Made by a program: the position numbers and the translations under genes. A model generated the notes under the pieces. It was not told where the DNA came from and did no database searches. It saw only the letters and a program-made list of their open reading frames with translations. 64,000 nucleotides of DNA from Domibacillus mangrovi (GTDB lineage Bacteria; Bacillota; Bacilli; Bacillales; Domibacillaceae), in contig NZ_MRWQ01000006.1 in NCBI RefSeq assembly GCF_001906925.1, positions 310,001-374,000 of the forward strand. The letters run 5' to 3'. Shown piece after piece: positions 45,062 through 53,674 of this stretch. Every line of letters starts with the position of its first letter. Position 1 is the first letter of the stretch.

Positions 45062-45655
45062 CTAAAAATAGTAGTGCAAACCAAGGCATTGGTTCGCACT
45101 ACTATTTTTTTGTCCAATTATATCAAGGCTTATTTGTTGATTTCTCTCTGCCATAGTTGAGTTATAAATAATGATAATTTCGAGAAATCCATTCGCTGTA
45201 TACAAATAAGAGCTGAACATGAGCGGCAGTTCAGCTGAGAGTTGAATATACACATTCGTCACATCCGCATCCTCTGCAGTAAATGGGGTGATTGGCTCCC
45301 GAGCCCTGCAATGCCGCCTTCCTGCACCGTATAAGATCCATCTTCTTTTACAAAATACGTGCGTACGACATCCTGTTTGTCAATGACTTCAATGACATAT
45401 CCTTCTATACTCTCATGATTGATTTTTCATGGAGCTCAAGCCGGAGCCATGTAGCCCCTGTTGTATGCCGGAAACAGGGGTACTTTTGATCACTTGGCGT
45501 AAACTGTTGATCATATATGCCCGCAATCATATCATTGGTGCCCGCCTCATTGGATGAACCATGGAAAACATCATAATAAGGACCTAGTACGATCCGTTCT
45601 GCCTAAGCCGCCCTCTGACCTGAAAATGGCAGCAGCAAGAGTATCCATTCTACAT
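45062..45655 (-). pseudogene. Decayed sensor protein, 7TMR-DISM extracellular-like domain
   Basis: Minus strand. A signal-peptide-like start (WILLLLPFSGQRAA) is followed by a stop, then ERIVLGPYYDVFHGSSNEAG, FTPSDQKYPCFRHTTGATWL and, after a frameshift, EGYVIEVIDKQDVVRTYFVK and VYIQLSAELPLMFSSYLY, then unrelated sequence. The pattern resembles the extracellular domain of 7TMR-DISM sensors, which often carry GGDEF or kinase outputs; the output part is gone. Several lesions. A hairpin terminator overlaps its end. Confidence 0.55.
45064..45112. terminator. Strong bidirectional hairpin
   Basis: aaaaatagtagtgc-aacca / tggtt-gcactactattttt, about 19 bp of stem. Confidence 0.85.
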
Positions 45656-45892
45656 GTCAGAATAAGCATTTTTTATTTTAAGTTATTAGCTCGATAAAGA
45701 GAAAGATAGTTGGCCTAATGGGTTCGTTAAAGGGTATTTTTGAACTTCAGACAGCCATTAAGTTCATTCTCTCTATTTAATTACTCTGTTTTTTGTTTGA
45801 TCATTAGCATGCTGTCTTCAGAAAGAAGCTTACAGCGATCTCCTTGATCATCATAAGTCTTTTCGTCCGTTTAGGTACGAACTGTTGAGTCT

Positions 45893-46120
45893 TTATGATA
45901 ATTTTAACAGCAATTGTATAGATGGATGCTCCTCTAATTGTTGCTGCCTTTGTTTTGATTGCTCTCCTTTGTACATCCAACTAGCCGATTCTTTTTCCCA
46001 TGTTTCAATTGATAGTTCATAAGGTTCATAAAGCTCGTTACTTTCCTTCCTAAAACCAGCTTTTACTGTTATTTTATTGCATGAATCGTTGAGTTTAGAC
46101 CAGTATACCTTTCTCAGCAT
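45893..46120 (-). CDS. Hypothetical 75-residue protein
   Basis: Encodes 75 residues (MLRKVYWSKLNDSCNKITVK), charged and soluble, ending in a glutamine-rich helix. A strong gaaagaggtgg precedes the ATG. No family was recognised. The flanking 200 bases on each side hold no other supported gene. Confidence 0.5.
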   Translation of the reverse strand: MLRKVYWSKLNDSCNKITVKAGFRKESNELYEPYELSIETWEKESASWMYKGEQSKQRQQQLEEHPSIQLLLKLS

Positions 46121-46453
46121 TGCACTCCACCTCTTTCCTTTTACTGTATTTTATTTAGCACTTACTCATCTGTCTGTATTTCACACTAAATTTATGTTTT
46201 AATTCTGAACTAATACCATTTAGTGCTCAATTTTGCTTCGTTTTTTACTCTACTGTTGATCAATCGTCTTTTCGACTGCCTGTAAAGATTTCCATGTTAC
46301 ACCTTCCGTTTCTGTGTGGTTTCCAAACGGTCCACTTTGTCCCTTTTATCCTTTTCACTCCTGCATAGTTTCACCGAACTATTCAATCAATACCTGTTAA
46401 TGAACAAATGCCCGAGTTACTTCATACAATAATCAAAAATGGAGTTGATCTTC
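46121..46453. other. Intergenic stretch with a coding relic
   Basis: On the minus strand from about 46345 to 46250 a frame without start (KGQSGPFGNHTETEGVTWKS, LQAVEKTIDQQ) looks like the end of a lost small protein. No family was recognised; two stops interrupt its upstream part. Confidence 0.25.
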
Positions 46454-46789
46454 ATGGCAAAATGGATTGACGTATCAACATCACAACATCAATTAAAACT
46501 TTTCGATGGAAATAAGCTTATAAAAGCTTACTCAATTGCAGTTGGTAAAATATTGTCACCAACACCTTCCGGGACATACACGATTATCAATAAACAACGT
46601 AATCCTGGCGGACCATTTGGAGTGCTTTGGATGGGGTTGTCAAAACCTCATTACGGTATACATGGAACAAATAACCCCGCTTCAATCGGTAAGAACGTCT
46701 CACATGGATGTATTAGAATGTTTAATCATGATGTTCTAGAATTATCATCTAAAGTTCCCATTGGTACTAGCGTTTTTATTCATAAATGA
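46454..46789 (+). CDS. L,D-transpeptidase (YkuD family)
   Basis: Encodes 111 residues, a single YkuD domain ([20 protein letters not shown]). The catalytic pattern IHGTNNP (His70) and SHGCIRM (His84, Cys86, Arg88) is intact. Family members make or break 3-3 peptidoglycan links; in Bacillus several are made during sporulation. Unlike B. subtilis YkuD it has no LysM domain and no signal peptide, as with other short Bacillus forms. The ATG at 46454 has a modest tggag site. Confidence 0.88.
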   Translation: MAKWIDVSTSQHQLKLFDGNKLIKAYSIAVGKILSPTPSGTYTIINKQRNPGGPFGVLWMGLSKPHYGIHGTNNPASIGKNVSHGCIRMFNHDVLELSSKVPIGTSVFIHK

Positions 46790-46852
46790 CTTTGTTAATC
46801 TCCCCCTTTACTACATAGTTTGGGTCTACTGTTAAGCAATAAATAAACAGAC

Positions 46853-46898
46853 AAAGAGGCTTAAGGTGGTCAATGAGATCATCTTAAGCCTCTTTCTA
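46853..46898 (+). terminator. Terminator after the L,D-transpeptidase
   Basis: aaagaggcttaag / cttaagcctcttt stem with an internal loop. The rest of 46790-47491 shows no supported gene. Confidence 0.75.
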
Positions 46899-47491
46899 TG
46901 TGCAAATTATCGCTTAAACGCTGCGCAAAATACTGGCAAAAGGACCCTTTCATGAGCCATATACCTTTTTATATTTCTTCATGCCTCTCGTCTCTTTTTC
47001 TTCTCTGATCAATAGCACGTTTCATCACAAAAGAATACCTCGTTTATTTTGACGTATGATTCAACTTTAGCTTTTGTCAATTTAGACATGACGCACACAC
47101 TGTAAATCCTTCATGTTCCATTCCCTTCTCAAATTGAATGATTTTCCTTATAAAATAATAAAATCCAAATAACTCTTTTTTGTTGTCACACAAAATGATT
47201 TTCTGCGTAAAATGTAAAATCCACTAGTGATGGCATCTCAGAAGGTTAACATGATAAACCGATATTATTTTAAATTTTTGTTCAGAAAGAAAAATCTTCA
47301 ACAACTTCTAATACGGGTCATTCTATCACATTCACCTATTGAAACGCACATTCCGGTATGTTACGCATGATCGAAAAATATCAGGAAGCCAGTCCTCCTT
47401 AGTTTTTGGTTTGGAGCTAATACTTTACACTTAGATAACTTTAAAGTTCAAAAGTATGATTTTATCATTACCTAGAAACGGAGGTGATAGA

Positions 47492-47617
47492 ATGCATTGG
47501 CTTCGCTTAATCCCAATTGCTTTTTTCTCTTTATCAGCTTTATCGTTGCTTCTATTTCAAGTCGAAGGGATCATCCATTCTGTTCAGGAATACATGACAT
47601 TCTATAAACAGAAATAA
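47492..47617 (+). CDS. Small membrane peptide
   Basis: Encodes 41 residues (MHWLRLIPIAFFSLSALSLL, then FQVEGIIHSVQEYMTFYKQK): one hydrophobic helix followed by an amphipathic tail. A perfect cggaggtgat precedes the ATG, and a short ccct/aggg hairpin with a T-run follows. No family was recognised. Confidence 0.55.
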   Translation: MHWLRLIPIAFFSLSALSLLLFQVEGIIHSVQEYMTFYKQK

Positions 47618-47741
47618 TAATCAGATAGACACAAATCCCTTAATAGGGGGTTTTTTGTTTTATTAACCATATTATATCCACTCTTTATTAAACAATTTTG
47701 CTCTACTGTTTATCAATCATCGATTTCTTTTCATGTACTAA

Positions 47742-47959
47742 ATAAAGTGAAACTTCATTCAGTGGGGGTTTTCTTCATCCCCCACTGAATAAAAAGGAAC
47801 TCAGGTAAAGAGCGCCGCGTCCTGCGGCAATACCTGAGTGACCGGCTTCGGCCGGCCCGAACCAATCGGGATTTTACGGGCAGTTGATCCCCCGCTTATC
47901 CTTCTTGTCTTTGCGACGTCTTGAAGCGGGGGTCTTACTGCCCGTTAATGCGGGATAAA
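47742..47959 (+). repeat. Structured repeat, copy E (long form)
   Basis: About 218 bp, the best-preserved long copy: first hairpin, ccgcgtcctgcgg with loop GTCCT, accggcttcggccgg, aaccaatcggg, and the closing stem with ATCCT. Ends gcgggataaa, 11 bases before the aggag of the next small frame. Confidence 0.9.
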
Positions 47960-47982
47960 CAAAATTCTACAGGAGAAATGTA

Positions 47983-48072
47983 ATGTTACCGTCGTTACCG
48001 TCTCAATCAAATTTAGATGACATGTTCACTCAAATTAATGTGCTTCTTCTTACTACCTCTAAACAACTGTGA
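47983..48072 (+). CDS. Possible 29-residue peptide after repeat copy E
   Basis: caggagaaatgta is followed by ATG and 29 codons (MLPSLPSQSNLDDMFTQINV) to a stop. It has a good ribosome binding site and lies directly after repeat copy E, like the genes after copies B and C. No family was recognised; no coding support beyond this. Confidence 0.4.
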   Translation: MLPSLPSQSNLDDMFTQINVLLLTTSKQL

Positions 48073-48084
48073 GTAATCTCGGTT

Positions 48085-48190
48085 TTCTGTATAAACTTTT
48101 CTTGAACGGGCATACTGTTACTGCTTTGTTTCAACCCCTACTTTCCAACTCTTTTACAGTCAGGTATCAACCTGACTATTTTTTGTTTTA
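48085..48190 (+). repeat. Weak terminator repeat R4
   Basis: tgtataaacttttcttgaac, actgtta and tttcaacccctactttcca echo the R1-R3 units but more distantly. It ends in a gtcaggt/acctgac hairpin with a T-run near 48160-48185. Confidence 0.4.
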
Positions 48191-48524
48191 AATTCAATTT
48201 CTACTCTGGCATATCGATCGCTTCAGTCATCTCTGTTACAGAGTATAATGGATCCTCTTTCATTGAATTTTGCACATTATTTAATTAGAAACTATATTAA
48301 TTTTTCAATTCAATTTTGTTTTCCAAATCGCAGCATGAATGTCTGCCAATGTCTACTGGGAACGGAAAAGTGCTAGAATTTTGTCACATCATCCCATATG
48401 GATAAATTTTGTCAATATTTAAAAATATTCATATAAAGTTAATATATAAGTCTATTGACTGTTACAAAAAATCTTTTTTTAAAGTAAAGTAAATTATAAT
48501 TCTTTCGATACTAGCAAACTTATT

Positions 48525-48612
48525 GAAAAATAAGGACGCAAAGCCACGGGCCTAATGTGTTTTTTTACTATGGCAGCCGGGTTTCCGAAAAAGATGGAGA
48601 ACATTAGTTAGT
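48525..48612 (+). promoter_or_regulatory. Cyclic di-GMP-I (GEMM) riboswitch
   Basis: gacgcaaagccacgggcctaat, a variable arm, then atggcagccgggtttccgaa is the signature of the class I c-di-GMP aptamer: the first arm acgcaaagccacgggccta, the tetraloop receptor side gcagccgggt, and the closing paired end. A terminator hairpin follows within 20 bases, and then the SLH protein gene. The segment acattag (48601-48607) could pair with ctaatgt (48551-48557) and offer an alternative fold. Direction of control (on or off) is not readable by eye. Confidence 0.88.
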
Positions 48613-48613
48613 A

Positions 48614-48646
48614 TTCCCCACCTCTTTTTAGGGTGGGGTTTTTATA
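48614..48646 (+). terminator. Riboswitch-controlled terminator
   Basis: ccccacct / agggtgggg with a T-run, between the c-di-GMP aptamer and the SLH gene, where an expression platform is expected. Confidence 0.85.
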
Positions 48647-48667
48647 TTTTTAGAGGAGGTCATTAGT

Positions 48668-49978
48668 ATGAAGAAAATGAAAAAGACGGGTATTGTTACT
48701 GCATCAGCTTTATTAGCTTTTAGCCTGGCAGGTCCTGTTGCTGCTACAGAACATGGACGAAAATCGGTTAAAGTAGAATTTAAAGATACACAAAACATGG
48801 AATGGGCTGCAGAAAATATTGGCCGGATGAAAGTAAAGGGCATTTTTCAGGGTGATGAGGAAGGTTTGTTTCAACCAAATAAACCAGTAACACGTATCCA
48901 GTCTATTATTACGGCAGTTCGTTTGCTTGATTTGGAAGAGGAAGCAAAATCGAGAACGAACGTTGAACTCCCTTTCAAAGATGCAAGTTCAGTGAATGAG
49001 CGTGTGCGAGGCTATATATCAGTCGCATTAGAACAAAAGCTAATTGATTCGACTTCGGAAAATTTCTTACCAAATAAACCGGCGGAACGTTTATGGATTT
49101 CCAGTTTGCTTGTGCGTACACTCGGACTGCAAGATGAAGCAGCTCAGTCGAAAAATGAGCCACTGGATTTTAAAGATGCAAAACAAATTCCCAAAAATTT
49201 CATAGGTGATGTCTTTATCGCAAATGAATACGGAATTTTCGCAGGAAATACAGCCGGCTTATTTCAACCTAATAAACCAATAACGCGTGCACAAATGGCA
49301 GCAGTGTTAGATCGTACATATGGTCAATTACTTGAAGAAAATGGCGCATCTACAGTTAACGGGGTGGTCACTGATGTTTCTGTAAATAATGATACTAAGA
49401 CAGGTAGCTTAACAGTTAAAACATTTAACGGCGAATTGTTGACTTATCAAATCCCTGTAAATTTACTCGTCCAGTATCATAACCTCTTTATGTCTGCGGA
49501 TCAAATTTTAGTTGGCGACAATATTGAACTTAGTATAAATAACAATATTATTTTAGAGATAGCCCTTTTTGAAAAAGCATCGGATATTGAATTAAATACT
49601 GGTATTCAAAAGCTCAAATTAGAACTCCAATTCAAAAATGCTACAGAAGTTAAGTTAAAATATAAAAGCAACAGAGGTAAGACAAAAGTAGAAATGAAGG
49701 TCGAATCTGAAACCGGAAAGATAAAATATAAAGACGAAGAAGCAATTAAACGTCTTGAAGAATACTTAGCAAAGTGGAATATTAGTCCTGAAATGACCAA
49801 AGAAGAAATAAAAGATGGAATTTTAGCTACATTTAATAGTCTGGATCTAGAAGAAATCAAAATGGAAGTAAAATTTTCAAATGGTACAAAGCTGGCAATG
49901 GAAGATGGATATGGTAGCGATGATGACATGGAAAACGACGATGATAATAAAAAACGATACGCAAAAAAACAACACTAA
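48668..49978 (+). CDS. SLH-domain surface protein with YusW-like domain
   Basis: Encodes 436 residues: a signal peptide (about 1-27, ending AATE), three S-layer homology repeats (about 35-230; TRAQMAAVLDRTYGQ in the third, TRIQSIITAVRL in the first), a middle region (about 235-310) and a YusW-like C-terminal region (IQKLKLELQFKNATEVKLKY, DEEAIKRLEEYLAKW) with an acidic end. SLH repeats bind pyruvylated wall polymer. The upstream c-di-GMP riboswitch ties it to surface attachment or biofilm growth. agaggaggtcatt precedes the ATG. Confidence 0.9.
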   Translation: MKKMKKTGIVTASALLAFSLAGPVAATEHGRKSVKVEFKDTQNMEWAAENIGRMKVKGIFQGDEEGLFQPNKPVTRIQSIITAVRLLDLEEEAKSRTNVELPFKDASSVNERVRGYISVALEQKLIDSTSENFLPNKPAERLWISSLLVRTLGLQDEAAQSKNEPLDFKDAKQIPKNFIGDVFIANEYGIFAGNTAGLFQPNKPITRAQMAAVLDRTYGQLLEENGASTVNGVVTDVSVNNDTKTGSLTVKTFNGELLTYQIPVNLLVQYHNLFMSADQILVGDNIELSINNNIILEIALFEKASDIELNTGIQKLKLELQFKNATEVKLKYKSNRGKTKVEMKVESETGKIKYKDEEAIKRLEEYLAKWNISPEMTKEEIKDGILATFNSLDLEEIKMEVKFSNGTKLAMEDGYGSDDDMENDDDNKKRYAKKQH

Positions 49979-50004
49979 ACTTTCCATATTTTCTTACTGA
50001 ATAT

Positions 50005-50037
50005 CACCCCCTTTCATTTAGATAAGGGGGTTTTTAG
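50005..50037 (+). terminator. Terminator after the SLH gene
   Basis: accccctt / aaggggg stem and T-run. Confidence 0.85.
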
Positions 50038-50070
50038 CTACTTCATTTTTCTCCAATAAATAAACCTTGC

Positions 50071-50292
50071 TCACCTGTAAGTACATCTTTTAGCAATCTT
50101 TCTCGCCATACACTTTTTATTTGAAATGCGTATTATCCCGTTCATCCAATGCTGCACCATTGCGCCAGCCAAAATACATTTAATTACACTGACAAGACGG
50201 TTATCTAATGATTCTACTTTTAAACCTGCTCCGTCAATGATGTGTCCGCCTTTAATAGAAGACGAACCCGCATTCAGGTGAAATTCGTCCAC
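50071..50292 (-). CDS. Doubtful hypothetical protein
   Basis: A frame of 73 codons from GTG 50292 (VDEFHLNAGSSSIKGGHIID), with aaaggaaaaaa upstream, shows partly protein-like composition. No family was recognised and the end is very basic. It may be a relic or a chance frame facing sspH. Confidence 0.3.
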   Translation of the reverse strand: MDEFHLNAGSSSIKGGHIIDGAGLKVESLDNRLVSVIKCILAGAMVQHWMNGIIRISNKKCMARKIAKRCTYR

Positions 50293-50391
50293 TTTTTTCC
50301 TTTCAGCTCAGTTTTAGAACATAATGCTAAGAATAATTAAAGCTTTTAAGTAAACATTATAACTGTTACAAACCGAAAGGAGATCATGATC

Positions 50392-50571
50392 ATGAATAAA
50401 CAACGAGCACAAGAAATTGCCGCTTCACCAGTGATGGCTAATGTCACTTTCAATGAAGTACCCGTCTATATTCAACGTGTAGAAGAAAGCAACGAAACCG
50501 CTAGAATTTACCCTCTCGATGAACCGCAGAACGAACAAAATGTTCCTTTAGCTGCCTTAAGAGAACATTAA
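50392..50571 (+). CDS. sspH: H-type small acid-soluble spore protein
   Basis: Encodes 59 residues (MNKQRAQEIAASPVMANVTF, VPVYIQRVEESNETARIYPL) closely matching the SspH family, minor spore proteins made in the forespore. aaaggagatcat precedes the ATG at 50392; an ATG two codons earlier overlaps that site. cattata at 50355 may be the -10 of a sigma-G promoter. Single gene. Confidence 0.93.
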   Translation: MNKQRAQEIAASPVMANVTFNEVPVYIQRVEESNETARIYPLDEPQNEQNVPLAALREH

Positions 50572-50742
50572 TGATTTCAAGATTTCGTCACTAAATCCTG
50601 ACCTTGCAAACACCGCTTAACACGGTGATTGGAGATTTCTGTCACGGAAAAATAATATGATCTGGATAAATAAAACCAAGGTGAGTATACACTCGCAAAA
50701 GACAAGACTGGTAATAAAACACAAAGGAAGGAGATGTGATAT

Positions 50743-50883
50743 TTGAGCCCAAAAAACCTGCATGCTGGACAAAAGATTCAAAATACTGTAGACGAATTAA
50801 AGAAAAAAGGGGTTCCACTGAGAACAGCATCATATGCAGCTTCAATGGGTTATTTAAGGGCTTTCAAGAAAGGTAAATTATAA
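50743..50883 (+). CDS. Small basic hypothetical protein
   Basis: Encodes 46 residues from TTG 50743 (MSPKNLHAGQKIQNTVDELK, KKGVPLRTASYAASMGYLRA), ending in KKGKL. aaggaaggagatg lies upstream at good spacing. The alanine-rich, basic nature resembles small spore or phage proteins, but no family was recognised. A terminator follows at 50949. Confidence 0.55.
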   Translation: MSPKNLHAGQKIQNTVDELKKKGVPLRTASYAASMGYLRAFKKGKL

Positions 50884-50948
50884 AAATCCCCCACCCATTC
50901 GTCATATCCAGGCAGGCTGTTTGTTATTCTCACTTTTATGCGGAATGT

Positions 50949-50978
50949 GTAGGTCGGCTACGGCCGGTCTTTTTTATA
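50949..50978 (+). terminator. Terminator
   Basis: aggtcggc-ta-cggccggtc and T-run. Confidence 0.75.
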
Positions 50979-51189
50979 GAAGTTCCTCTCTAATTTGGAC
51001 AATATAATTGTGAGGTATAACAATGGAAAGTTCAAATGTGTTTTGTTGATATGGAGTTTTAGCGACAGTTTTATTCATGCTCTGCTTTTTAAGCTGAAAG
51101 ATAATATTCCATGCACTACAACATCTATAATACGTTTCTGTATATCCCTTGATTATCAGGGAAGAATATTTGTTACCCCTTGCACATTG

Positions 51190-51224
51190 GAGCAGTCATT
51201 ATTTATTTAATGACTGCTTTTTAT
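51190..51224 (+). terminator. Terminator
   Basis: agcagtcatt / aatgactgct with a T-run. The preceding 200 bases hold a frame without a ribosome binding site and no supported gene. Confidence 0.75.
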
Positions 51225-51296
51225 CACTCTTATTGAATATAAATTAATCCATTGGAGATTCTATCTCTTGTTAACATTTATAAGGGAGGGTCTTTA

Positions 51297-51797
51297 ATGA
51301 AAAAAATATCGATTTATGTGGCAGCCTGTATGACCATGTTTTCACTCACGGCTTGTATGAATAACCGTGATAACGCTTCGGATAATGTCAAAAATGATTC
51401 CGCCGAAAATGTTGTACATGATGATCAAACAGCAGACAATGGCATGGATCATACTGATCAAACCAATCAAGCCAATTTGGATGTATCAGAAAAGACTGCT
51501 GACCTTGTTGAAGAACTAGATGAGGTCAATGGCGCAACAGTACTTGTAACAGATCATAAGGCTTATGCGGCCGTTGACTTAAAAAACGGCACGAAAGTAA
51601 ATGATGAACTGAAAAGTAAAATTGAAGAAAAAGTAAAAGAAGCGGATACTTCTGTGGAAAAAGTGTATGTTTCCGAAGATCCAGATTTCAGCACTCAAAT
51701 GAAGGATTATGCTGATCGGATAAGAGGCGGGGAACCAGTTGAAGGGTTCTTCGATGAATTTGGTGATGCTGTTCGAAGAGTATTCCCAAGTGCCTGA
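51297..51797 (+). CDS. YhcN/YlaJ family sporulation lipoprotein
   Basis: Encodes 166 residues. The lipobox (FSLTAC, Cys20) is followed by an Asp/Asn-rich linker and the YhcN/YlaJ domain (VSEKTADLVEELDEVNGATV, LVTDHKAYAAVDLK). Members are found on the spore membrane and affect germination. The ATG at 51297 lies after ggagggtc. A terminator follows. Single gene. Confidence 0.9.
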   Translation: MKKISIYVAACMTMFSLTACMNNRDNASDNVKNDSAENVVHDDQTADNGMDHTDQTNQANLDVSEKTADLVEELDEVNGATVLVTDHKAYAAVDLKNGTKVNDELKSKIEEKVKEADTSVEKVYVSEDPDFSTQMKDYADRIRGGEPVEGFFDEFGDAVRRVFPSA

Positions 51798-51828
51798 CTA
51801 TAAACCTTATCAATTGTTCATGAGTAGT

Positions 51829-51859
51829 AACCCCCGGTAAAAAACCGGGGCTTTTTACT
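51829..51859 (+). terminator. Terminator after the lipoprotein gene
   Basis: acccccggt / accggggct stem and T-run. Confidence 0.88.
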
Positions 51860-51911
51860 ATCTTGTTTTATTATAACTGGTGCATCATAGGCCACACTTC
51901 TTCTCACGCCA

Positions 51912-51950
51912 CAGAACGTTGCAGGGGTATTCCCCGCTGGTTCTTTTTTC
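51912..51950 (+). terminator. Additional hairpin
   Basis: gaacgttgcagggg / ccccgctggttc with a T-run. Confidence 0.6.
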
Positions 51951-51979
51951 GTTTTCTACTATGATAGCCGCTCACTGGC

Positions 51980-52348
51980 TTATATTAGTGCTGCATAAAT
52001 AGTCACCTTACTTCTTTCTTCCACTTCTGTTTTAGTCAAGTTCATGATCGTATACGTTCCTTCATCCGTCCGGAGAGAAAATGTACCCATCATACCTGGT
52101 TCTGCCACTCTTATAACTTCACCCGTTGCTGTCACCTTTTTATCTACCTGCGGCTGATCAGCATTCAATGCAGTAAAAACGGCAGGTTTAGCTTTTTCTC
52201 TCATTAGCTCAGCCAGCTCTTCTTCTGATGGTTCTTCAATATTTGCTGATGTTTCTTCCGGAAAAAACTCTTGCACAAACTCCTCTTCATTAGGCGTACA
52301 TGCACTTAACATTCCAACAACAACTATTGCCCAAAACCATCTCTTCAT
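51980..52348 (-). CDS. Small lipoprotein, OB-fold-like
   Basis: Encodes 122 residues. A lipobox (GMLSAC, Cys17) is followed by a very acidic linker and a C-terminal strand-rich region (VTATGEVIRVAEPGMMGTFS) that resembles OB-type tRNA_anti-like lipoproteins. It should be fixed to the outer face of the membrane. No family is certain. The ATG has a good site (gggggaagagc). Confidence 0.65.
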   Translation of the reverse strand: MKRWFWAIVVVGMLSACTPNEEEFVQEFFPEETSANIEEPSEEELAELMREKAKPAVFTALNADQPQVDKKVTATGEVIRVAEPGMMGTFSLRTDEGTYTIMNLTKTEVEERSKVTIYAALI

Positions 52349-52536
52349 GCTCTTCCCCCGTCTTTTAGTTTTACGGGCTTTGTCCTACATGTTTTAAAAA
52401 ATCGCCCACTAACAAAACGCGAGTCATGATATCATTACTCCTGACTTTGAATCATTTATTAAAAAGATTTTGAAGGGCCTTCGCAATTTGAAATAATTCG
52501 TATTTAGCTTATTTCACAAAAGTACTCATCTCCAAA

Positions 52537-53238
52537 TTAGTGGATCATGGATTCTTCCCTTTTTATTGCATTTATTTGTCTATCATTCATTTTTAATTCA
52601 TACATATTAGAATCAGCTTTAGCCATTAGATCTTTTAAATTGTCAGCATCTGAAGGATATATCGCTTTACCTATTGTAACGGAGATGTTGCTTTTATGCG
52701 GCCAATCCTCCCTTTTTATCTCATTTTTAAATTGATTTATTTTTTTTATTACTAATTTTTCATCGGAAAATGTGGAAAAAATGAAGAATTCATCACCACC
52801 CCATCTAGCGATAATGTCGTTTTGTCCAAAAGATTTACATAAAATTTTTGATAGATGCTCAAGTACTTGATCTCCGTAACCATGTCCATAATTATCATTT
52901 ATTTCTTTGAAATTATTAACATCTAACAGCAATATAGCAATATTTAACTTTCTTTTATTAACATATGTCATGACTCGAGGGAACTTATCCAATACATAGC
53001 GTCTGTTATATAATCCTGTGAGAGTGTCTCTCGTAGATAAATACACATATTTATCATAATGCTTTCCAAAATACCAGGCTATAAGTAATGGAATAAGCGC
53101 TGGTATTAGAAATGGATAAAGTGCTCGTCCAAAGTGAATTATCGCTATTCCCCTAATCAACAAATAAATGACGGCAATAAATACTACACTTATAATCCTA
53201 CCTCTATAACTCAATGCGTTATCAGCTTTTAATCTCAC
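52537..53238 (-). CDS. Membrane-bound diguanylate cyclase (GGDEF)
   Basis: Encodes 233 residues. Two or three N-terminal membrane helices (about 17-58) are followed by a GGDEF domain: DTLTGLYNRR at 71, LLDVNNFKEINDNYGHGYGD and the active-site GGDEF at 147-151, all intact, so it should make c-di-GMP. No upstream RxxD inhibition site is seen. It lies 4 kb from the c-di-GMP riboswitch. Start at GTG 53238 after agggga. Confidence 0.9.
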   Translation of the reverse strand: MRLKADNALSYRGRIISVVFIAVIYLLIRGIAIIHFGRALYPFLIPALIPLLIAWYFGKHYDKYVYLSTRDTLTGLYNRRYVLDKFPRVMTYVNKRKLNIAILLLDVNNFKEINDNYGHGYGDQVLEHLSKILCKSFGQNDIIARWGGDEFFIFSTFSDEKLVIKKINQFKNEIKREDWPHKSNISVTIGKAIYPSDADNLKDLMAKADSNMYELKMNDRQINAIKREESMIH

Positions 53239-53479
53239 TTATGTTCCCCTACTTCTATAGAGTTAATATTTAATCACATGTGTTAATAATAAGTTACATT
53301 CCCTGCATGAACAATAAATTGTAAATGTGACCAAACATTTACAAGTTTGTATCTCTTATGATACAGAATACCATGTTCCTGAGCTTGATTCAAAAGTTTA
53401 TTTCTACTGGTGTTGGTCAATCTCTATACGATAAGATACCCCTAGTCTGTTAAAATAGAGTGGCAAACAATATTTTAAA

Positions 53480-53670
53480 GACCAGGGGTTTTCTCTAGCT
53501 TTTTTGTATAATTTTCTCTGAATTAGTTAAACTGTTATTACGTGAGGCTTTCTCATGAGTAAGAACCTTCCAATATTTGTGGCCGGAGCTTTCCCCGGCT
53601 TTTTTGTATAAACTTATCTAAAATGAATGTACTGTTTTGCACGATGCTTTCTCGTCATATCCAACCCCCA
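53480..53670 (+). repeat. Terminator repeat R3, about 1.5 tandem units
   Basis: Two occurrences of ctttttttgtataa (about 53507 and 53599) are 92-96 bases apart. Each is followed by ttt-tctgaa / ttatctaaaatgaa and actgtt. Between them ccttccaatatttgtggccgg leads into a terminator. The second half is close to R2 at 33.1 kb. Confidence 0.7.
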
Positions 53671-53674
53671 TTTT

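Noticed and set aside
50995-51210. 71-codon plus-strand frame
   Set aside because: No ribosome binding site; it runs into a terminator stem; composition is not convincing.
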